From Hibiscus mutabilis (Eukaryota > Streptophyta > Magnoliopsida > Malvales > Malvaceae), in contig CM033712.1 in the NCBI GenBank assembly GCA_019671005.1, positions 76,272,479-76,336,478 of the forward strand: a DNA stretch of 64,000 nt. Direction: 5' to 3'. Each line of letters opens with the position of its first letter. Within the stretch, counting starts at the first letter, position 1. The notes under the pieces were generated by a model that was not told the DNA's origin, did not search any database, and saw only the letters and a list, made by a program, of their open reading frames with translations. The translations under genes and the position numbers were made by a program. Shown here one piece after another: positions 35,091 through 47,730 of this stretch.

Positions 35091-38000
35091 TCATTTGCCT
35101 GGAGATGCAAACCTTGTCCGATCTCTTTGCCTATTTAACGCTCGGTCCTTAGGCGAAGAAGTCTTCCCTCCCAAACCTGCTTGGCGCAGCATCTCTGCAA
35201 ACATTTCACGGTTATTTGCTAAAGTATATGGAGTATAAACAATGAAGATCTGGGTAATCAATACAACCGTAAAAACATGAATTCAGACGAGCTGTCAGTT
35301 CAGAATTTGGTTTGAGACTTGAGTAATATAAATATATTATGATAAATTTAATTGAAAATTACCAGAGTTAACCATTTATTGGGCAAATTTGGAAGAAGGG
35401 AAGAGGGACAGAGAGGAACCAACTATATCTACCTCGCTTTCTCTCGAGCTCTTGGTCAAGCTCTTCTTTCCACTTTCTTTGTCTGTCAGAGAATACTAAA
35501 CTGCAAATAGAAAATACTGCATTTCAGACTACCCCATAACAGGATTCAGTATAAGGGGAGGCTAACCTTGGACTAACCTTGGGCTGCTCGGTTCTGGCTG
35601 GCCATCAACCAGAAGCCCTTTCCGATCACCATGCTGAGGTGATGAATTGTCCTGTGGAGTTTGTTCACTAGCATTGCCAACATTCGACACACGCCTACTA
35701 TTATTACTCCCTGGACTTCCTGTGCTAATAGCATCAGCAGCTGAAGATGGAGTGCCAACGGGACCACGGCTTGGGGATCTGCTTTTAGGAGGTAATAATT
35801 TCAAGTAATTTGGCGGTGTCTCGTCACGTTTCTCAACAAAACTTGGGGAGCAAGATAAATTCAAGCTGTTGTAGAACTCTTCATATAATGGTGTTTGCAG
35901 CTTCTTTAGTTCCAAAGCCTGAGGTATAGTCAACATTTCATTGTCGCAACAAACTTTGAGGCCAAATTTAAAGGAAATTGACCGCACAAGGGCTAATAAT
36001 AGTACCTTCTCATCCAGAAAAGCTTTAATTTTTGATTCAGTGAGTTCATCATCATCTTCAGAGAAAGATGGCCCACCAGTGTATGAAAAATTATTTCCTT
36101 CTTCACCACAAGTAGTAGGGAAACCGACTGGTACAATTTGAGGATCTTCACAGCTGGGATCAGAACTCTAAACAAAATGGATGACTCATTAATTAGCTGT
36201 AACACTCAAATGATAAAAATATCCGAACCTTGATAAAAGCATAGTAGTTACCTGGTTAACGTTATCAAGCATTGAAGCAGAACAAAGCCTTACTTTGCTC
36301 ACCATAGAATCATCTTTGTCAATCAGACACATATCATCTTCACTGCAGTTCATGCTCCAATCTTTTCTTTCTGAAAACTTCTCAACGAATGCGTTTGAGC
36401 AGTTTAGACTACCCAAATTACAGATATCAGCTGAGTCATGGCAGGTTGGAACTTGACTGGAAAGAAAATTGATGCCATTGTTAAAGACTCTTGCCAGCTT
36501 CAAAACTAACAATGCAATTAATTAGTTTAAGGGTTTGAGCAAAATCATATTGTAATACTTACAGATCTTCATGGTTAGTGTATGGTGAAGGGATTTCAGA
36601 ATTATCCTGAAGAAAAAACATCTTTTAGAATCTAAGGAAGGGAATGACAAACAAACTAAATAAACATAATACATTTCAAGTGCACTCACCATAATTGGGG
36701 CAGGCAAAATAGGACTGGAATCCTGGGATCCTCCGGTAACAAAGGGATGCTGCATTTATTTAAAAATTGAAGAATATTTGAACCCATAAAAATCACTGAA
36801 TATAATGGCAAAAACCAGAATGACAAAGGGTAATGTAGTCAAGCCACAATTACCTTTAGTAGTTCAGATGCTACTTGCCTCAACTCTGGTTCCCTGAAAT
36901 TACATAACTCAAACATCACAAATTTGAAGAGGAAAAATGGCCATAAAACATATCATATGATATTTGCTCTCAAAATCAATAAAACAAATACTTTTGCAAA
37001 CACTTCAGCAGAAAATCTTTTGCCTCAGAAGAAAGATGCTCCGGAATAGGTGGATGAGACTTGGTTGTCCCAACATGGAAGAGTGCAGCAACCTGAAAAA
37101 AGAAAAACACAATCAGTGCAATTATGAAAGAACCACCAGATAGAACAAACATTTGAAATGTCAAGAGATCTACCTCTTGGTATTGCTGGCTCCAAGGAGG
37201 CTTTCCAGTGGCCATCTCAATTACCGTACAGCCAACGCTCCATATATCAGCAGAACTAGAAATTATCAGCAGTATATCCATAATGTATCAGTAAGTTTCA
37301 GAAATCAGTATGTTATAAATAACTATATCACCATGCATGCAGCAAATATAGGTTATAAACAATGATTAAAAGGTAAAACACATTAGAAAACTAGCCAAAG
37401 ATAGCTCTAACATCATTTAAATGCTTCAAGAAATATAGAATGAGACCCCCAGAAATTTATTGTAGTCAAATTCACCGAACCAATTCTAACTTCTAAAGAT
37501 GTCAATGAGAACTAGAAGACATATGTACAATTAGATTTTTGGCAGTCAAGTTATTCTTACAAACTATGTCCGGTCTGCAAAATGACTTCAGGAGCCATCC
37601 AATATGGAGTACCCTTCATAGACTTGGCACCAGTAACAGTAGCCTGTAAAAACACCATGCATCTTATCATAAAGGTTATTTTAGAAAAGTGTTGCTTTAA
37701 AAAAAGCGCATTCTATAATGTAGAAAAAGTATTTTAGATGTGAGGATATGGTTAAACAGTTGGATAATTACCAGCTCAACGACCTGTTTAGAAGCACCAA
37801 AATCTGCAAGTTTAATGTTTCCCTTGTTATCCACCAAGATGTTTGCCCCCTGCCAATGGATAAATGAACAAATCAATCGTTGATCAGAAAGAGGAGAAGA
37901 TAGAAAGAAACTAAAGCCCGTTCTCTTTTTATAATATTAATGTCTGGAAAAGGAAAGGTACCTTAACGTCCCTATGCATAATCCCATTGTTGTGTAAATA

Positions 38001-39134
38001 CTCAAGGCCCAATAATAACTGCTTCGTGTAATTTCTTATAACCTATTAGATAAATCAGTAGACAAGCTTAGCATTAAAAACAGCTAAATTCAAAAACGTT
38101 TATAATCCAAGACTTACAGCTTCAGGGAAGGGTCCAAATTTTCCCAAAAGGGATGATATTGATCCACCAGGCACGAATTCGAGCAAGATATTTAAGGTTT
38201 CCTCCTCTCTCACTGTTCCCAAGTATCTCTGAAGTGGAAAGTAATATCCCAATAAATAAAGGGGGGATAGCCTTCATCAATTCAATCGATTTAGAAAACA
38301 GCACAGTCGTTACTTACAACAATGTTCGGATGTGAGAGATTCTTGAGAAGCTTTACTTCTTCCTCGAGCTCCCTAATGTGAGCCTATTTACATAACAATA
38401 TGCAAATCAAGGTCCATCATCTTATGGCAATGCCTCACTAAGTTAGCAATGAGATCATAAGTTAATACAAATAATAATAAGTTGAAAACTCCATGTTTTA
38501 AGATCTGATTCACCATATACACCTAAATAGGCATTTTATTTTTCAGAAAAAATAACAAAAGAACCTAGCTCAAAGATCAAACCTGTGTTTTCTCCTTTGA
38601 AGCACTGTTTGCTGCAATTAGAACCTGAAACAACAAAGCCAACAAATGATAACAAATTCATTTCACTAACTTGAGATCACATCAACCTAAACAAAAACCC
38701 AAAATCAATTAAGCCAACCAAAAAAATCAAAAGACAGAACCCTAACTTGAAAACCTAAAGCAAACCCATTTCAGAGTTTCAATTTTGAACCACAATTAAA
38801 CCACAATCCACTAAAAATGTACAAAAAGAAGGGGGAAAGAAACCTCTTTGACAGCAAGAAGCTCTCCAGAATCAAGATTCATGCCCATATAAACCCTGCC
38901 AAAGGCACCAGAACCAATCAACTCCCCTTTGCGCCATCGGATCGGAGGAGGAGAAGGCGACGGAGAGGAAGGCTTGGAGAAAACCCGCGATTTGCGGATG
39001 CAAGAATTTAACTTTTCAACGAATGCATTGGCTGCAATTGCCAATGGAAGACTATTTTCTTGGGTGGCGTTGTTATTTTCTGGTGTTGGCCGGAACACCA
39101 GTGAACGGCGAACTGATCCGAAGAGGTCTTGCAT
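35091..39134 (-). CDS. ANP1: NPK1/ANP-type mitogen-activated kinase kinase kinase
   Basis: MAPKKK of the NPK1/ANP group, which acts with NACK kinesins in cytokinesis and in oxidative-stress and defence signalling. Seventeen exons on the minus strand join in frame to 652 residues: 39134-38844, 38624-38583, 38383-38318, 38228-38118, 38042-37962, 37849-37772, 37643-37561, 37255-37174, 37092-36992, 36893-36854, 36749-36690, 36606-36563, 36456-36252, 36167-36006, 35918-35578, 35500-35433, 35194-35091. The N-terminus is MQDLFGSVRRSLVFR, diagnostic for the family. The kinase domain spans about 68-335: GSGAFGRV (74-81), Lys96, HRD (193-195), DFG (213-215), APE (240-242). The C-terminal part has Ser/Pro-rich stretches, SEDDDELTESKIKAFLDEK and a coiled coil (RQRKWKEELDQELERKREEM) that in NPK1 binds the activating kinesin. 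The next upstream in-frame ATG (39155) is not used in the family. No lesion is seen. Which ANP paralogue it is cannot be settled here. Confidence 0.93.
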
Positions 39135-39304
39135 TTGCAAACAGTTGAGAACCAAAAAAGAAACGGCGAAGTGGCGAGAGCAAGATTGGGGAGTGAATTA
39201 ACTCGTCAAAGTTTCAATCTTTAATTTCCTGTTCCTTGCTTTCTTTTTTTTCTGGACGGCAAAAGAAATTAAAATAAAAAAATGAAACTTTGGAGTTGGA
39301 GTGG

Positions 39305-39356
39305 GGGAGAGGGAGAGGGAGAGGGAGAGGGAGAGGGAGGGAGGGAGAGAGGAGGG
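39305..39356. repeat. GA/CT-rich microsatellite in MAPKKK leader
   Basis: The plus strand reads repeated GGGAGA units. On the coding (minus) strand this is a CT-rich tract about 170-220 bases upstream of the MAPKKK ATG, a common feature of plant leaders and core promoters. Confidence 0.75.
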
Positions 39357-39472
39357 AAAAGGTGGGGTGGGTTCACTTTTCAAAAATACCAATAATTTTT
39401 TTTAAATTAGGAAAATAGTAAAAGAAAAACTCAAAGATGCTAGTACCATGAGTAATTGTATTTTTAAAAATA

Positions 39473-40205
39473 GGTTTAACCGTCAAATAGATATTTAAAT
39501 TATATTTTTTTAATTAAATATGTTTTATTTCGTGACTTATTTAAAGTTTTTTTATTAATTTTTATCGTTAAAGAATACGTGTCATCTACTAAAAATTCTA
39601 AACTTATATTAAAAATATATAAAATTAGTTAATTTTTAGAAAATCTCTCAGTTTTTCAGATTTCACAAAACAACCCCAAATTCTAAAATCCCTAACTCCC
39701 CAAAACCTAAATCTCAATTTGGGTCGGTTCCGCCGCCGCCCACCACATCAGTCGCTGGACCATCACAACTATTTTTCTCCACCACTCTGTCGCTGGAAAT
39801 CGACCGACGCCATGCGAAACGTCAAAATTGTCGAATAGTTCCTTCGAACGATTCGCGACGAACGACGTGTGGATTGTTCGGCGAGGCGAGGGCACTTCAT
39901 TCTGTAGTTGGCAACACGGCCAATGCCGGCGGGAGTGGTCGGATTTGGGAGTTTAGGGATTTGGAGACTATTTTGAGAATATTTGAAAATTTTAGGATAT
40001 ATTTTTATTTTATTAATTTTTTTTATTTTTAATATAATTTTGAAATTTTTAGGAGATGACATGTGTCCTTTAACGATGAGAATTAATATATAGCCTTAAA
40101 TAGATCATGGAATAAAATGTTAGGCACCTATTTGGCCTCAAAAATAGTTTGGGCACCTAACTGAAAAAAGGGCATAGTTTGGGCACCTATTTGCCTATTT
40201 AAGCC
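39473..40205. mobile_element. MULE-like long-TIR element with GC-rich core (copy 2)
   Basis: The right arm has GGGCACCTATTTGCC and ends AAGCC; the left arm starts GGTTTAACC and is more decayed. The GC-rich core (about 39715-39930) matches the core of 8662-9467 in reverse orientation, including GTTGGCAACACGG-like and TCGGCGAGGCGAGG-like phrases. TTAAAAATA and TTAAAATAT flank the ends, a possible imperfect target duplication. It inserted about 340 bases upstream of the MAPKKK start. Confidence 0.6.
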
Positions 40206-40323
40206 TTAAAATATGAAGAAAAATATTAATTCTAGTAGGAATTTCTAAAATATATTTATTTGGAAAATGCTTCTATTTTCAAGTTTTTAGGAAAATTTAT
40301 TAGATGAGCTTGACTTATCACGT

Positions 40324-40617
40324 CATCTAATAAAAAAAATTCATCTCATTTTTTAAGGTGAATCTCTATATCTTCCCTACATATAATTAAAGAGTTGGTA
40401 GTTACCTAGAAGTTATACTGAAATGAGTTAATATTATTGATGGACTATGGATGACGTGGTGAGCTGAATTCATCTAATAAAAAAAATTCATCTCATTTTT
40501 TAAGGTGAATCTCTATATCTTCCCTACATATAATTAAAGAGTTGGTAGTTACCTAGAAGTTATACTGAAATGAGTTAATATTATTGATGGACTATGGATG
40601 ACGTGGTGAGCTGAATT
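40324..40617. repeat. Perfect 147-bp tandem duplication
   Basis: Positions 40324-40470 and 40471-40617 are identical over 147 bases, starting CATCTAATAAAAAAAATTC and ending GGTGAGCTGAATT. The same CATCTAATAA starts the flank at 40618. A short inverted TTATTAGATG lies just upstream at about 40308. No coding content. Confidence 0.9.
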
Positions 40618-40724
40618 CATCTAATAATTCCTCTATTTCTAGAGATATGGTTGATAGATAAGATAAAGAATTATTGTGGAAAATTTGTTGATATTTTGAC
40701 TGTGTATAGTTTCCATAATTCTTT

Positions 40725-40905
40725 TAGTTTTAGGCATTAGGGGTTTAGTTTAAGTTTTAGGGTTTAAAACTTAAGGTTAATGTTTAGAATTTATGGTATA
40801 AGGTTTAATTTTTAAAGTTAAGAATTTAAGATTTGAATTTTATAGTGTAAATATAAAGACTTGTGTAATTTTACACAAGCATGTGTATCAAAATTTTACC
40901 CAGTT
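40725..40905. mobile_element. Telomere-like-core MITE, partial copy
   Basis: Degenerate TTTAGGG units lie between GGCATTAGGGG and GTGTAATTTTACACAAGC. It matches the element at 51518-51792, whose TIR contains GTGTAAAATTAATTTTACAC. The left terminal repeat is not clear in this copy. The sequence from 40906 to 41100 is AT-rich with no gene. Confidence 0.5.
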
Positions 40906-41418
40906 ATTATTTGATATATTGTTAATGTAAAAAATTACATTGACTTCTCTATTTAAACTTTAAACTTTAAAATCTATTTCTATAATCTTATGTTCAAACA
41001 AGAAAACTTAACTCTCAAACTTTAAATCCCAAAATATGTATAGTTGTGAAAAACATTTATTGATGCATCAAATATTTTCTCAAAGATAAACAAACATCAT
41101 GTTTTTTTTTTTATATAATACTGAGCAACAAAGAATTAAACTAACAATTCAAATCAGGCAACATGGCAGATGCGACTTCCGCAGGTGGGTCTGTAAACAT
41201 CAAGCCCCCCATCGGGGCATCTCGACTGAATCTAGCCAAGCAGTCAGCAACTCTATTGGAATATGCCGGACTTCAACAATCCACTGGCGCTTCAAAAGAT
41301 CAAAGATATTGGAAACAAGCGCATGCGATTTCAATGTAGGCGATTTATGGAGTAGGATGCGAGTAGCCTCTATATGAAACCCAAGTCTACATGCATGTTG
41401 GAGTCCCTCATATATTGC

Positions 41419-44400
41419 CTAAAGTTCCGCGAGTAATACCGAACAAATCCCTATACTGCGGGAAAAGCCAAATAGCCCATCACCAACCTCATCATGGATC
41501 ACGCCTCCTATCGCAGCTGAGCCATTATTAACATTAACTGCACCGTCTGTATTTAATTTCACCCAGCCCTCTCTTAGACAGGACCATCTCGGCAAATCAA
41601 TCCGAGTGATAGTAGCCGGCTGTTCAAGCCTGGATAACGCAGCTTCAAATTCTTTTGCAAGGTTCAAGCAATGTGGAATGAAATCCACCCTTTCAACATA
41701 AGATTCGTCCAGTAGCACACTACACCTCTTCTTCCAAATCGGCCAACAAACAACAACAAATAACAAGGGCCAATTAACACCCAATCCACCACACATGGTC
41801 GGTGAACTCAAGTTTGCAGCAAACCATGCCTGCAATGATTGAGACATAAACAAGGCTAGGGAGCTTTGGGGAACTAAAGCAGACCAAATACGCTTCGATC
41901 TTGGGCAATCCCGCAAAACATGGCACACATCCTCGACATTTCTTTTGCATAAACCACAAAGTCTCTCACTCGACATATGGCTTCTCACTTGTTCGGCGTT
42001 TGTGAGTAAACCTTCGCGCATCGCAAGCCACATAAACACACGAACCCTCTGTGGTGCCTTAAGGGACCAAATGGCCGACCAATGAGCTGAAGAAACATTC
42101 GGCTCCCTCCTCTCCAACGCTACATAAGCCGAGCGTGTTGAAAAAGAACGAGATTCCTCCCATTTCCAGCCTATTGTATCCACACCCAACATCGAGTTTG
42201 GGGTTGATACAGCACCAACGTGGCGCAAAGCTTGCTCAGGAAGAACTTACCGTAAGCAGCTCCAATCCCATTCGCCACTCGCGGTGACAAAATCAAGCAC
42301 TTTAGCAGAGCCTGGTGACACAACCATATTGCAAAACTCAAACAATGGTACATCGAGATTTAACCAAATGTCATTCCAAAATTCTACACATGAGCCATCG
42401 CGAATATTCCAGATAATACTCCGATAAATATTATCCCACACATTTCGCAATCCTCTCCAAAGGCGAGAACAAAGATTACCGCGCAGCACTGTAGGTAACG
42501 TTCCAGACCACTTATGTTTCAACACTTGCACCCATAACTTGTTTTCGTTCGAAGCTAGTTGGAAGCCTATTTTCATAAGAAACGCCTTATTTTGTTGGTG
42601 AAGGTCTCGCATTCCAAGCCCTCTATCGGCCAAGGTGTTTTGAACCTCATTCCAACAGACCAATGCAATATCATTTTTCTCCTCCGAACCACCCCACACA
42701 AAACGGCGGATAATTTTTTCTAACTCCTCGCAAAGCCCTTTCGGTAACCAAGCCGCTTGCATGACATAAACAGGAATCGCCTGCAAGACAGATTTTGCTA
42801 ATGTTATCTTCCCGACTAAAGACTGTGCAGCCCATCCAGGTAAACGTTGTCGCATGTTGTCGAGCAAATAAGCATAGGTTGATTTATCAACTCTGGAATG
42901 TAGAAGTGGAACACCTAAGTACTTACCCAGGTCCTCGACCACCTCGAAACCCAAAATATGCCCCACCCCCATTCGCATATTTGCATCCACATTCTCAGAA
43001 AAATAAACTTGTGTCTTTGAAGAGCTCACTCGATGACCGAAAATGCTGCAAACTTCAATCAAAACGTTCTTCATAACCAATATTTGTTCCCAAGATGCCT
43101 CGATAAACAATACAAAATCATCGGCAAAGAAGAGGTGAGATAAGCCTGGGCCCCCTTTTGATAAATGAATCGATTTCCACATTCCGTCAGCAATCTTCCT
43201 AGAGATGGCCTGAGATAATCTCTCCATGCATAGCACAAATAAGTAAGGTGACAACGGATCCCCTTGTTTAATTCCCCTGGATGGTCTAAATTCAGCAGAT
43301 AAAACTCCATTTCACACAACCAGGGTCGACACAATGCGCACACAGGACATAATAAGAGCAATAAAATTCATGGGCATACCAGTTAGTATTAGTGTCTCTT
43401 CCAGAAAGTCCCATTCGATCCTCTCATAAGCCTTCTCGAGGTCTACCTTAACAGCCATCCACCCCTTCCGTCCCTTTTTATGTGACATCAAATGGACTAC
43501 CTCATGTGCCAAGATTATGTTATCCGTTATGTTCCTCCCTGGGATGAAACTAGCTTGTGTAGCATCAATCCAACTAGGTAGAAACGGCTTAAGGCGATCA
43601 ACAATTATCTTTGTAATAATCTTGTAGCAGACGTTGTATAAGCTTATAGGCCGGAATTAATTGATCAAAGTTGGGTTACTCACTTTAGGAATTAGCACCA
43701 GCAAAGTCTTATTTACCCAATTCTCCATTACACCATCTACGAAATCGCCAACTATTGACCAATTTTTCTGATAGAAACAAACCGGTAATCCATCCCAACC
43801 TGGTGCCTTAAGTGGCGCCATTCCAAATACAACGTTCTTCACTTCCTCGGATGAAACAGGTAGGGACAAGGACCGAAAATCAACACTGCTGGATTGGAAA
43901 AATTCATTCACTGCTGCGTTTGGAGCTCCATTTCTTGGTACGCTTGTGTACAAGGCTTGGAAAAAACCACATGCGTGAGCCTTCAATAAACTCGAATCAT
44001 CACACCAGGAGCCATCGTCTAGTTGTAACACACGGATAGTATTTCGATGCCCATGGATCATGGTTCTCTTATGAAAGAAAGTGGTGTTTTGGTCGCCATC
44101 AACAATCCACTCCGCCCGCGATTTCTGTTTCCACATGCTCTCTTCTTGCTCGAGGACATGATTTAGCTCATGTTTCAAATCCACCTCAAGTTGGGACAGA
44201 AACAAAGAAGCAGAAGTTTCAAGTGCCTTTTCAACACCTCGGATACGGGCCATGAGAAGCGTTTTCCGAAAACAGTGTCATTCCACACCCTAGCTTCTTG
44301 TTGAAAATTATTAATATTCTCCTGCATAGTAAGATCCTTTTTTAACAAATCCTCAAGAAAAGGTTGAAATTGAGCATGAGAGTTCCAAGCTGCCAAATAT

Positions 44401-45122
44401 CTAAAGGGGCGAGGGGCAAAACTATTACCGCAAGGACTTGTATCCAGCAAGATTGGACAATGGTCGGATCCCAAACGTTGCAAGTGAAACACCTCCGTAC
44501 TTGGGAACAAGTTATACCATTCATTATTACACAGAAAACGATCCAACCTTTGTGAAAGATCGCCTCTTTTCCATGTAAACGATGGTCCATGAAAACCCAT
44601 ATCTAGAAGGCCTGAGGTAAACAAGAAATCCGTGAACAAAGGACAAACCTCGCTATGACGTTGAGAACCCCCATCGCGTTCCGAGATGCTTCCAATTACG
44701 TTTAGATCACCTCCTAACGCCCATGACCACCCATCATCCGGCCGTAGAGCAAATAGTTGATCCCACAGATCCTTTCGCCTCCTTTGATCATGGCTTGCAT
44801 ACACAAATGTGAAGGAAAAGCTGTACTTATTATCAGGTACAGAAATGAAGCCATGAACAAACTGGTTTGAAACCGCAACCACATCAATAGATAGAGAATT
44901 ACGCCACAAGACTCAAATACCACCAGAAAATCCTGTAGCCTCAACCATGTAAGAAAAGGAAAAACACATCCGACGGATAAAAGAATCAGCCTTCGCACCA
45001 CTTATATGCGGCTCCATAACTACAAAAATATTCGGCCTCTTCAGTCTAACGAAAAGTTTAAAATAACGGTTAAAATCGGTGTCAAGGGCACCTTGAGCAT
45101 TCCATGAAATTATTCTAACCAT
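41419..45122 (-). pseudogene. LINE ORF2 (endonuclease, reverse transcriptase, RNase H) with lesions
   Basis: The start MVRIISWNAQG is at 45122. Endonuclease motifs: MEPHISG, GGDLNVIGS and LGSDHCPILL. Reverse transcriptase: KAPGWDGLP, VDLEKAYERIEWDFL and the catalytic FADD in LSHLFFADDFVLF. Then the zf-RVT segment (ERLCGLCKRNVEDVCHVLRDC) and RNase H (LNTDGAVNVNNGSAAIGGV). Lesions include a TGA after GFSGGI (near 44911), frameshifts near 44200 and 43260-43310, stops near 43657 and 42247, and a TAA/TAG at 41419 cutting RNase H. The C-terminal RNase H continues beyond it to about 41160. Confidence 0.85.
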
Positions 45123-45849
45123 AATACAAATAAGATAGATAGTGGGTGGAAAATCAAGCCTGCATATCGGCCCCCCCTGCCGAGTCGAAAACTGCATTAT
45201 CTCGCCACTGAACCTCACCCACGCTGGCCTCCGTTTGAGCCTGAGTGGTTACATCCTTCACAATTGCATCCGAAATTGTTTCATCACCTAGACTCGCCTT
45301 AGCTTTATCAAGTTCCACAATAAGGACCTCAACCAGCTCGCTAAAGGTGGCCTAGAAGAGCTATAACCATCTTTCTTTTTTGATTTCATCCCTTTACGTG
45401 AAACTCCCTTGAGGACAGCCATTGCCTTAGTCGAAGTTTTCAGAGAATTACCTATGATTGACAGCGGAAGAACTCTGCCATTTTTCTCTTTAAGGACCAG
45501 CCGGTCGGGAGTCTCGACAAGTTTGACCGCAGTGTGATTCTCCTTATCCAAAGAGGATTTAACTTGCTCTATCCGCTGCGAAGAAGCCACTGGTTTGGGA
45601 TCCACAGGCAAAACTGGCGAAGGTGCACTTATGCACCCCTCAGGATTCTCCGCACGTAGTAAAGTAGTTGCATTCTGAATTCCCTTGCGGGCTGCCTGTT
45701 TCGAACCTTGTTTACTGGATTCAGCTGCCTCCTTTGTATAATCTTTACCACCAGAAAGTGCGGTAACTCGGCCCCTTGAATTGTACCCACCGGAATAGCA
45801 GGCTCCTGAGCAACATGATCAATAACATCTTGTGTAGCATTATCTTCCA

Positions 45850-46927
45850 TTTACGCTATAAAGCGAGATCCGGACTTAACGTTCTTCAAATCTGAAGTAG
45901 AAAGCCCTTTACCCGTGGTCTGCCATTGAGCTTGAGGTCTCCTTCGTTTGGTATTTACTTGCATCCAAGGGCCATAGAGCTCTTTCTCCCCTACTTTCAT
46001 TAACCGGCTATACCACCTCTTTTGGATTAGAAATTTCAACACCACACATTTCCTTTGAATGACCGTATTTCCCATAGCCATAGCAAATGACAGAAAGGCC
46101 TTCATATTCAATCGGTTGAAGGCGGCCATCGATGATTATACCTGACTTCAAAGGTTTCTCTAAATCCACAATCACCGCGAGGCAAATCGACCTCTATTGG
46201 CCTCACTAGTGTTATAATCTATCCGAACAGCTTGTCCAAGAGCACCTGCAATATGGCAAAACAAGCTTTTTGTATAATATTTATATGGAAAACCAGGAAG
46301 CCTTACTCAAACCATAATCCTCGTCGGGTGGTCCATTGCTGTTGAAAATTCACGACACCACAGTTGCACAGTAAGATAGGACCCGTATATTACCCAAGGA
46401 CCCCCAGCTAGAACCTTTTCCAAATCTTCTTTCTGAGCAAAACGGACTAAGTAGTAGTCGTTGTCCAGATCAATTAGACGCATTTCCCCGGATGGTTTCC
46501 ATAGAGCCTCTATACGATTCAATAGCGCCTTAAAGCCTATCGATCTCCCTAAGAGCCGCACCACCACCTATTGTTCCAATTTCGTATCAATGGAACAGTG
46601 CACCTTCTCGGAAAAACGGATTTCAGGAATGGCACCTTCAGTCAAAAGGATTACATCCTCGTCCAAGACATCAACGTCCAAATCCTTAATGGGCGAAGTA
46701 TGGGGGGTGGTCGTGGCAGCGCCAGTCATGATATCTCGGAATGAGGGTCTCACGGTCTGCATAACATCATTTCCCTCGTCATTTTGTTCCCGAGTAATAG
46801 GAGGGACAACGGCATCACCAGCCTCCGTCATAGAAACATCAGCTGAAGCGATCTCATGGCCCCTACCTTTCTTGGGCAAGGGCTGGACATTCATGGAGAT
46901 GGGAGAACCTGGCCTCTCCTGGGGCAT
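45850..46927 (-). pseudogene. LINE ORF1 (DUF4283, CCHC-type) with lesions
   Basis: The frame starts near 46927 with a Pro/Asp-rich leader and breaks at a TAG after LEQ (about 46570). It resumes with VVRLLGRSIGFKALLNRI and LVRFAQKEDLEKVLAGGPWV, the DUF4283 domain of plant LINE ORF1. It shifts frame again near 46310. The zinc-knuckle region (FCHIAGALGQ, CYGYGK) and a basic tail follow in other frames. The product would bind RNA and assemble with the LINE transcript. Confidence 0.7.
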
Positions 46928-47030
46928 CGTGGTAACAGCAATAACAATCTGATCGGAAGGAACCTCCAGAGAGGAGGCCGAGACAGCAGTGGCCTCAGCA
47001 GTCGGCGCAGAGAGATCCCGAGCGATCTCA

Positions 47031-47725
47031 TATTAATTTTTTATTTAGCGTGCGTTTGAAGGTTACCGTATAATTATAATTTTATAATTAATATTATTTT
47101 AAAATTTAAACTTATAAAAATATATAATTATAATTTGTATTACCAAATATACGTACGAAATAAATTAGAATTTGGAACAGGAATCAACTTGAAACAATTT
47201 GAAAAGGGAAAAAGGTGGACTAAACCCTTATTTTAGACATTGATCCTCAATTTAGATTATATATTGAAGGTTTAATGGTACACGAGACCCTTAATTTTTT
47301 TTTTAAATAATGTAGCCCATGAACTTATTTTTCATTCAGTTAGGTTGGTAATTTGACTTGGACCCAATTGTATAGGAGTGAATTTTTTTTTAATTCAGAT
47401 TGGGGTTCGGTCGGGTTTTGACAAGTATAAGATTGGGGCGGGTTTGGGTTTAGAGTAAAAAATCTTCGACCTGACTCAACCCAATATATATTTTATTACA
47501 TATATTTTATTATATTTACAAAAATGCCACTAATTATATATACAAATTTTAGGGTGCGTTTGGTTCACGAAATGTAAAATTACCTTTGAAAATATGATTA
47601 TTGAAATATAACATTACCTGACATATTATTTAGAATGTTATATTACCTTATTTGTTTATTTAATAGAAAGTAAGATACAGTGTTTAGTTGTTATCCTTGT
47701 CAATTATCAAGACAGAATTGATAAA
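47031..47725. other. AT-rich sequence with a truncated Harbinger left end
   Basis: At 47551 the sequence AGGGTGCGTTTGGTTCACG matches the terminal repeat of 6786-7821, and similarity continues to about 47690. The rest of that element is missing, probably lost around the later LTR insertion at 47731. A GGTCGGG-rich patch (47400-47480) resembles a decayed short element. Confidence 0.5.
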
Positions 47726-47730
47726 GAACT

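Larger units (their letters stand above)
41102..47030 (-). mobile_element. Near full-length L1-type LINE (non-LTR retrotransposon)
   Basis: Minus-strand element of about 5.9 kb. Order 5' to 3': gag-like ORF1, endonuclease, reverse transcriptase, zinc-finger (zf-RVT) region and RNase H. The 3' end is marked by an A run (T run on the plus strand at about 41102-41113). Several stops and frameshifts make it inactive. A clean target duplication was not found. The right limit is placed where LINE-like coding stops, near 47030. Confidence 0.85.

Noticed and set aside
41099..41377. Plus-strand frame at the LINE 3' end
   Set aside because: It is antisense to the LINE RNase H region.
46461..47059. Plus-strand frames of 67-163 codons
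   Set aside because: They are antisense to LINE ORF1, which has recognisable DUF4283 sequence.
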